Assembly: GCA_017457045.1 (NCBI GenBank)
Contig: JAFTIF010000002.1
Coordinates: forward strand, 37,080 to 101,079
Length of the DNA: 64,000 bases
Origin: Bacilli bacterium
Lineage (GTDB): Bacteria > Bacillota_I > Bacilli_A > RFN20 > UBA1709
Direction of reading: 5' to 3'
This document shows positions 63,870 to 64,000 of the stretch, in pieces. A model generated the notes under the pieces. That model searched no databases. It was not told the DNA's origin and saw nothing but the letters and a program-made list of their open reading frames with translations. Both the position numbers and the translations under genes were made by a program. The number at the start of each line of letters is the position of its first letter. Within the stretch, counting starts at the first letter, position 1.

Positions 63870-63910
63870 CCCCCATTTATTGGACTGAAAATGTTACAAT
63901 GAAATGGGGG
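63870..63910. repeat. Inverted repeat between tRNA cluster and transposase start
   Basis: CCCCCATTT (63870-63878) and AAATGGGGG (63902-63910) are exact inverted copies. It could be the tRNA terminator or the terminal part of an insertion sequence; TGGACTGAAAATGTTACA lies in the loop. Confidence 0.5.
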
Positions 63911-63917
63911 TTTTATT

Positions 63918-64000
63918 ATGAAATTAACAATAAAAGAAAAATTAATAATTGCTAAAGAACATGTAGATAAAGGTGTTCCAATACATGAACTCGCAAAGAA
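63918..64000 (+). mobile_element. Start of an IS3-type transposase (OrfA-like, truncated by the window)
   Basis: The ATG follows GGGGG; the first 27 codons read MKLTIKEKLIIAKEHV then KGVPIHELAK, the opening of a helix-turn-helix of the IS3-type OrfA pattern. The rest is beyond the edge, so the family is a guess, supported by position right after tRNA genes and the inverted repeat. Confidence 0.5.

Noticed and set aside
1..64000. CRISPR arrays, prophage genes, replication origin, rRNA operon
   Set aside because: No regularly spaced repeats, phage structural genes, DnaA boxes clusters or rRNA sequence were seen on reading.

Overview
The window looks like chromosomal DNA from a low-GC Bacillota relative. 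The very AT-rich coding sequence, the Bacillus-like order cysS-rlmB-sigH-rpmG-secE-nusG-rplKAJL-methyltransferase-rpoBC, T-box and lysine riboswitch leaders, GNRA-loop terminators and an Asn at the rifampicin-site position of RpoB all point to the Erysipelotrichia/Mollicutes side of the Bacilli. That placement is inference; no 16S gene is present. About 58 intact protein genes, five tRNAs, one decayed gene and the first codons of a transposase-like gene at the right edge are supported. Trp is written TGG throughout, and TAA/TAG end every gene except metI.

Region 1-14.7 kb is the information-processing superoperon: the 3' part of a T-box leader, cysS, rlmB, a SigH-like sigma factor, rpmG, secE, nusG, then a promoter and leader for rplK-rplA, an L10 leader before rplJ-rplL, a 16S-type methyltransferase and rpoB-rpoC. 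L11 lacks four residues of its proline-rich loop, and RpoB carries Asn where His is usual in the rifampicin pocket.

Region 14.7-20 kb is amino-acid uptake under RNA control: a Met-specific T-box before metN-metI-metQ and a lysine riboswitch before an NhaC-type transporter. Region 20-31.8 kb is a mixed accessory stretch: an HSL-type esterase, msrA, a CotH-kinase lipoprotein, a cytidylate-kinase-like protein, a DUF2804 protein, a MATE pseudogene, a CofE-like ligase divergent from a flavin-reductase/PCP_red-type protein, a ZIP transporter, and a GH4 glycosidase plus rhamnogalacturonan acetylesterase pair that suggests use of pectin oligosaccharides.

Region 31.8-46.8 kb holds two paralogous acyltransferases with zinc ribbons, a GltS-type symporter, a glutamyl-tRNA synthetase, orphan membrane proteins, a DUF5058 protein with an inserted Ig-like domain plus its membrane partner facing an M20 peptidase, a flavodoxin-like/Nudix fusion, an FAD oxidoreductase, nadE and an alpha/beta-hydrolase/GNAT fusion.

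Region 46.8-64 kb returns to housekeeping: whiA with a tiny XRE regulator, prfA-prmC, a Cof-type phosphatase, tRNA-Arg, argS, a Tyr T-box with tyrS, a small membrane/RDD/trhP1-trhP2 operon, coaD, a second RDD protein with deoD and a NERD protein, a LolA/GerS-like protein, a large membrane protein, and a Ser-Glu-Asp-Gly tRNA cluster followed by a transposase start. Convergent gene pairs usually share a bidirectional terminator, and several stop codons lie inside terminator stems.
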